From Bacillota bacterium (GTDB lineage: Bacteria > Bacillota > Clostridia > Christensenellales > SZUA-584), in the NCBI GenBank assembly GCA_023390815.1, contig JAEWCC010000045.1, positions 1 to 7,550 of the forward strand: a DNA stretch of 7,550 nt. The letters are read 5' to 3'. The stretch's first letter is position 1. Each line of letters begins with the position of its first letter. Below are positions 4,791-7,550 of this stretch, one piece after another. Made by a program: the position numbers and the translations under genes. The notes beneath the pieces were generated by a model, which was given only the letters and a program-made list of their open reading frames with translations, was not told the origin of the DNA and searched no databases.

Positions 4791-5927
4791 TTATACGGCT
4801 TCGGTCAGCAGCTTGCGGCACGCCTCAGCGTCCATATAGCACGCCTCATCCATGCCTTTGAGCGCGTGGTGCGCGATATGGCCTTTGTATGTATTGAGCC
4901 CCATCAGCAGCGCGCGGTCGTTCAGCATCGCCTTCTCCGCGCCAAGGTTCGCGATCTGTAGCAGATACGGCAGCGTCACGTTCGTCAAGGCGTAGGTCGA
5001 TGTGCGCGGCGCGGCACCCGGCATATTCGCGACGGAGTAATGGATGACGCCGTATTTTTCGTAGCACGGATGATCGTGCGTGGTCACGCGGTCGATGGTC
5101 TCGATGGAGCCGCCCTGATCGATGGCGACGTCCACGATCACCGCACCCTTCTTCATGGTTTTGACCATATCGGCGGTCACGGTCTTGGGCGCTTTGGCCC
5201 CGGTGACGAGCACCGCGCCGACGAGCAGATCGGCCTTCTTTACAAGCTCCGCCACTCCGTAGCGGCTGTACATCGTCGTGTTGACGCGGCTGTTAAACAG
5301 GTCATCGAGGTACTCCAGCCTTGCGGGGTTGATGTCCGCCACGGTTACGCGCGCGCCCATGCCCATGGCAATCTTCGCCGCGTTGGTACCCACCACGCCC
5401 CCGCCGATGATCAGCACCTCCGCAGGCAGCACACCCGGCACGCCGCCCAGCAGCACGCCTTCGCCGCCGTTGTACTTGAGCAGCATCATCGCGCCGATCT
5501 GCACCGACATGCGCCCTGCGACCTCGCTCATGGGCTTTAAGAGCGGCAGTGAGCGATCGGGCAGTTCCACCGTCTCGTACGCGATGCCTGTGACCTTCCT
5601 TTGCAGCAGCGCGCGCGACAGCTCCGGGTTGGGTGCGAGGTGCAGATACGTAAACAGCGTCTGTCCTTCTTTGAGCAATCCGTATTCGCTTTCGAGCGGC
5701 TCCTTGACCTTCACGATCACGTTCGCCTTATCGAACACCTCCCGCGCTTCCGGCAGTATTTGCGCGCCGGAATGAACAAACTCCTCGTCGGGTATGCCGC
5801 TGCCTTCCCCCGCAGTGTGCTCAATGAACACGGTATGTCCCGCGTTCACCAACGCGTCTACGCCCGCAGGCGTAATGGCGACCCGGTTCTCGTTGTTCTT
5901 GATCTCCTTTGGAACTCCGATAATCAT
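4791..5927 (-). CDS. ald: Alanine dehydrogenase
   Basis: This 378-residue enzyme catalyses reversible NAD-dependent oxidative deamination of L-alanine to pyruvate and ammonia in the cytosol. The N-terminal signature GVPKEIKNNENRVAITP carries the substrate-binding Arg15; Lys75 lies in VKVKEPL and His96 in YLHLAP. The nucleotide-binding motif GGGVVG is at 175-180 with Asp198 at the end of the second strand, fitting NAD, and Asp270 of VDVAIDQGG completes the active site. These positions match the numbering of well-studied alanine dehydrogenases, and length is close to the usual 370 or so. The AGAGGGG ribosome binding site sits 7 nt before the ATG. It follows a strong promoter and a long leader. 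With the downstream aminotransferase it could recycle alanine to pyruvate; it could also serve general alanine catabolism or redox balance. The identity is very secure. Confidence 0.96.
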   Translation of the reverse strand: MIIGVPKEIKNNENRVAITPAGVDALVNAGHTVFIEHTAGEGSGIPDEEFVHSGAQILPEAREVFDKANVIVKVKEPLESEYGLLKEGQTLFTYLHLAPNPELSRALLQRKVTGIAYETVELPDRSLPLLKPMSEVAGRMSVQIGAMMLLKYNGGEGVLLGGVPGVLPAEVLIIGGGVVGTNAAKIAMGMGARVTVADINPARLEYLDDLFNSRVNTTMYSRYGVAELVKKADLLVGAVLVTGAKAPKTVTADMVKTMKKGAVIVDVAIDQGGSIETIDRVTTHDHPCYEKYGVIHYSVANMPGAAPRTSTYALTNVTLPYLLQIANLGAEKAMLNDRALLMGLNTYKGHIAHHALKGMDEACYMDAEACRKLLTEAV

Positions 5928-6086
5928 GCGCTGTCCCCTCTTTTCTTAAAGATCGGAACCATAATTCAATTTTTATACTGAGTCGGCTGCGCTGCCGTGC
6001 CTGTAAAGCGGATTGGATGTACCGGCCCGGCAGAATGCCGTTTGGTACAGTATATGCGGATTCTTATCGAGCGAGTACTCGTTCTA
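5928..6086 (-). promoter_or_regulatory. Long structured 5' leader of ald
   Basis: From the predicted start near 6086 to the ald ATG, the transcript would carry about 158 nt of leader. It contains a nested stem-loop (6018-6049): outer TGTACC/GGTACA of 6 bp enclosing CGGCA/TGCCG of 5 bp with a three-base loop. A smaller CGGC/GCCG hairpin lies at 5984-5997. The ribosome binding site is at 5935-5941. No terminator-like U-tract and no riboswitch class that I recognise is present. It could be a plain leader with a stabilising hairpin or a regulatory RNA. Confidence 0.45.
6072..6081. promoter_or_regulatory. Palindrome just downstream of the ald -10
   Basis: CGAGTACTCG is a perfect 10-base palindrome centred about 10 bases beyond the predicted transcription start. 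Its place suits an operator for a repressor, for example the MurR/RpiR regulator encoded just upstream, but nothing in the sequence proves this. Confidence 0.3.
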
Positions 6087-6092
6087 TATATA

Positions 6093-6121
6093 TTTATACA
6101 ATACTTTACGCTTTTTGTCAA
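6093..6121 (-). promoter_or_regulatory. Sigma-A-type promoter of ald
   Basis: On the minus strand TTGACA (6121-6116) is followed after exactly 17 bases by TATAAA (6098-6093), in the most A+T-rich part of the window. The -35 is a perfect match and the -10 has five of six consensus bases. Predicted start is near 6086. It drives ald and possibly the SCP2-like, aminotransferase and transketolase genes by read-through, since no firm terminator is seen after ald. Confidence 0.85.
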
Positions 6122-6151
6122 TATCAAGGATATTCGTCACTGGATACGAAT
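6120..6151. promoter_or_regulatory. Two adjacent inverted repeats at the ald -35 (candidate operators)
   Basis: AATATC/GATATT with a three-base spacer (6120-6134) overlaps the -35 box by two bases. ATTCGT/ACGAAT with an eight-base spacer (6132-6151) lies directly upstream and overlaps the first by three bases. Both are perfect over six bases per arm. Their position fits a repressor or activator site, most simply for the adjacent MurR/RpiR regulator. Confidence 0.4.
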
Positions 6152-6167
6152 TAACTAAATTCCAGAA

Positions 6168-6212
6168 ATAAAAAAAACTCCTGCAGTGCTTTCTTGATAA
6201 AAGGCAGGAGTT
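6168..6212 (-). terminator. Intrinsic terminator of the MurR/RpiR gene
   Basis: The minus strand reads AACTCCTGC, a 19-nt loop region, then GCAGGAGTT followed by a run of eight T including the stem's last two. The stem is a perfect 9 bp, and the loop can add a CTTT/AAAG inner pair. It begins 22 nt past the regulator's stop and separates it from the ald promoter. Confidence 0.92.
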
Positions 6213-6234
6213 CTTTGAAGTTATTATTCCAAGT

Positions 6235-7116
6235 TTAAAAAAGCTTGTTCAAAGCCACCATGTTGTTGGACTTGGACATATTCTCAACACAATCAGGTCT
6301 CTTAAACAGCGTACACGTGAACAGGGTCTCAATGATGCTGAGCTGCACGATTCGGACCGCCATCACTTCCCCATTTAAATGTTCCTGAAACGCCGATGTC
6401 AGCAGCACGATATCCGCTTCCCGGGTGAGCGGAGAAACCGGAAAGTTCGTAATCGCAATTGAGGTGATCCCCATCCGCTTCAGCTGTTTGGCAGCCTCTA
6501 CAATGGCGCGGCTGCGGCCGGAATGCGATACGAGCACCGCCACATCGCCCGGCGCCAGTTGGGACGTCAGGATAAGCATATGGTCGGCGTCGCTGGTTGC
6601 GCTGCACGCATAGCCGATTCGTGTGAATTTATACATCGCGGAGAGCGCGACCGAATGCGCGTCGCCCACGCCAAAGAACACGATCTTCCCGGCGTTTAAA
6701 ATTGCATTGACCGCCCGCTCATACTCGGCTTCATCCACCAGCATGAGCGTATCATTCAGCGCCTGCACGGATGTCGCGAATACCTTCTTGGTAATGTCGA
6801 TCAACCTGTCGTCAAAGCTGAACTTGCTGAATTCGCGGTCCGGAGAGTGCTTTTTGTGCCGCATCCGCGTAAGTTCCAGCTTCAGCTCGGCGAAGCCCTC
6901 CAGCCCCATCTTGCGCGAAAGCCGCACAAAGGTGGGTTCGCTGCATCCCGCTCCTTTGGCAGCCTCGGTAATGGTGGCATCCGCAACAAAATCCGGGTTT
7001 TCCAATAAGAAATCCGCCGCTTTGCGCTCGGCCGTTTTAAGGCTGCTGTAAACAGCCTGCAGTTTGAGCAAACAATAAAGCGGTATCTTTTCGGATATCT
7101 TCTGATCGATATTCAT
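6235..7116 (-). CDS. MurR/RpiR-family transcriptional regulator (HTH + SIS)
   Basis: This 293-residue cytosolic regulator has the two-part build of the RpiR family. The N-terminal HTH_6 domain (about residues 12-88) has AERKAADFLLENPDFV, then the helix-turn-helix TITEAAKGAGCSEPTFVRLS followed by RKMGLEGFAELK. The C-terminal SIS domain (about 130-260) has KIVFFGVGDAHS at 144-155 and VSHSGRS at 186-192, the loop that binds phosphosugars in this family, followed by TSIAITNFPVSPL. Length is typical (about 280-290). GGAG lies 7 nt before the ATG. It has its own promoter and terminator, so it is a single-gene unit next to the ald promoter, whose inverted repeats are its most likely target. A phosphosugar effector would suit control of a transketolase pathway; this link is inference. 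The family call is very secure. Confidence 0.94.
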   Translation of the reverse strand: MNIDQKISEKIPLYCLLKLQAVYSSLKTAERKAADFLLENPDFVADATITEAAKGAGCSEPTFVRLSRKMGLEGFAELKLELTRMRHKKHSPDREFSKFSFDDRLIDITKKVFATSVQALNDTLMLVDEAEYERAVNAILNAGKIVFFGVGDAHSVALSAMYKFTRIGYACSATSDADHMLILTSQLAPGDVAVLVSHSGRSRAIVEAAKQLKRMGITSIAITNFPVSPLTREADIVLLTSAFQEHLNGEVMAVRIVQLSIIETLFTCTLFKRPDCVENMSKSNNMVALNKLF

Positions 7117-7145
7117 TTGTTTTCTCCCGGCATGTATTTACGACT

Positions 7146-7173
7146 ATTATACCGATAATGATGCCGAATGCAA
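7146..7173 (-). promoter_or_regulatory. Promoter of the MurR/RpiR gene
   Basis: On the minus strand TTGCAT (7173-7168) is followed after 16 bases by a perfect TATAAT (7151-7146). The predicted start is near 7139, giving a short leader of about 23 nt. A CACGTG palindrome sits upstream of the -35 at about 7184-7189. No inverted repeat like those at the ald promoter is visible. Confidence 0.75.
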
Positions 7174-7230
7174 CCGGTCCCGCCACGTGACCACGATTTA
7201 TATCCGGCGGCCGAAAGGTGTTAACCAATA

Positions 7231-7550
7231 TTACTTTTTCTTGTTCACCAGTCTTGCGCGCTCGCTTCGGCTGTCGGCAAGCGTATACAACCTCCGCGGC
7301 ATCATTCTAAACAGAAATGCAACGAGGGTCCAACGTTTCGTGACATATCCGCCCGGCTTCCTGCGCTCGATGATCCTGTAAATCTGCTTTGCCGCTTTCT
7401 CCCGTGACGCCACCCAAAACAGACCTTCGCCCTGTGCCATCGCCGTATCGACAAAGCCGGGTTTGATATCGGTGACGGCGATGCCTTTCCCATAAGCCCT
7501 CGCCTTGCTGGCCAGGCCCTCCAGATAATTGGACATATACGCCTTGGAGG
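7231..7550 (-). CDS. Short-chain dehydrogenase/reductase, partial (C-terminal end)
   Basis: The frame enters from the right edge, so only the last 105 or so residues are seen. It opens with SKAYMSNYLEGL, in which the Lys (codon at 7545-7543) is the likely catalytic lysine of the YxxxK motif; the tyrosine would fall just outside the window. Then come ITDIKPGFVDTAMA, where the PGxxxT loop after strand 6 is typical of classical SDR enzymes, and GLFWVASREKAAKQIYRII. The end is basic and partly hydrophobic (WTLVAFLFRMMPRRLY, then RARLVNKKK), which may give membrane contact. SDR proteins are NAD(P)-dependent oxidoreductases; substrate cannot be told. It lies upstream of the regulator, whose own promoter separates the two, so a shared role with the ald/transketolase genes is uncertain. 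Confidence 0.88.
   Translation of the reverse strand, partial: SKAYMSNYLEGLASKARAYGKGIAVTDIKPGFVDTAMAQGEGLFWVASREKAAKQIYRIIERRKPGGYVTKRWTLVAFLFRMMPRRLYTLADSRSERARLVNKKK

Noticed and set aside
7037..7228. Small minus-strand frame of 63 codons upstream of the regulator
   Set aside because: It spans the regulator's promoter and start, has no ribosome binding site and overlaps the real gene in another frame.

Overview
The window looks like a chromosomal segment of a GC-rich anaerobic Firmicute of the Clostridia type. This is inferred from strong AGGAGG-type ribosome binding sites, a transketolase split into two subunits, a MurR/RpiR-family regulator, an A+T-rich sigma-A-like promoter in GC-rich DNA, and intergenic palindromic repeats that resemble those I associate with gut Clostridia. 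Every gene I can support is on the minus strand, so transcription runs from the right end of the window to the left.

Layout in transcription order: the C-terminal end of a short-chain dehydrogenase (7550-7231, N-terminus outside the window); its own-promoter MurR/RpiR regulator with HTH and SIS domains (7116-6235), closed by a clear intrinsic terminator (6212-6168); a near-consensus promoter (-35 at 6116-6121, -10 at 6093-6098) flanked by inverted repeats and followed by a structured leader of about 158 nt; alanine dehydrogenase ald (5927-4791); a 177-bp palindromic repeat (4574-4750); a protein with two SCP2-like domains (4514-3756); a class III, HemL-like PLP aminotransferase (3743-2499); a second palindromic repeat in the opposite orientation (2314-2170); transketolase N-terminal subunit (2129-1272); transketolase C-terminal subunit (1272-268, TAATG overlap); and the start of a second SCP2-like protein (263-1, cut by the window edge).

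How the genes may work together (inference): a PLP transaminase that can yield an aldehyde or ketone plus alanine, an alanine dehydrogenase that recycles alanine to pyruvate and ammonia, and a transketolase that moves a two-carbon unit to or from an aldehyde would make a coherent route for an amino compound. The two SCP2-like proteins are the odd partners. The transketolase C subunit has Ala where canonical enzymes have the Asp of the DGxTH motif that reads the acceptor's 2-hydroxyl, which hints at a non-standard substrate. No transporter, kinase or other substrate-defining gene is visible, so the substrate cannot be named. No RNA gene, CRISPR array, transposase or integrase was seen.
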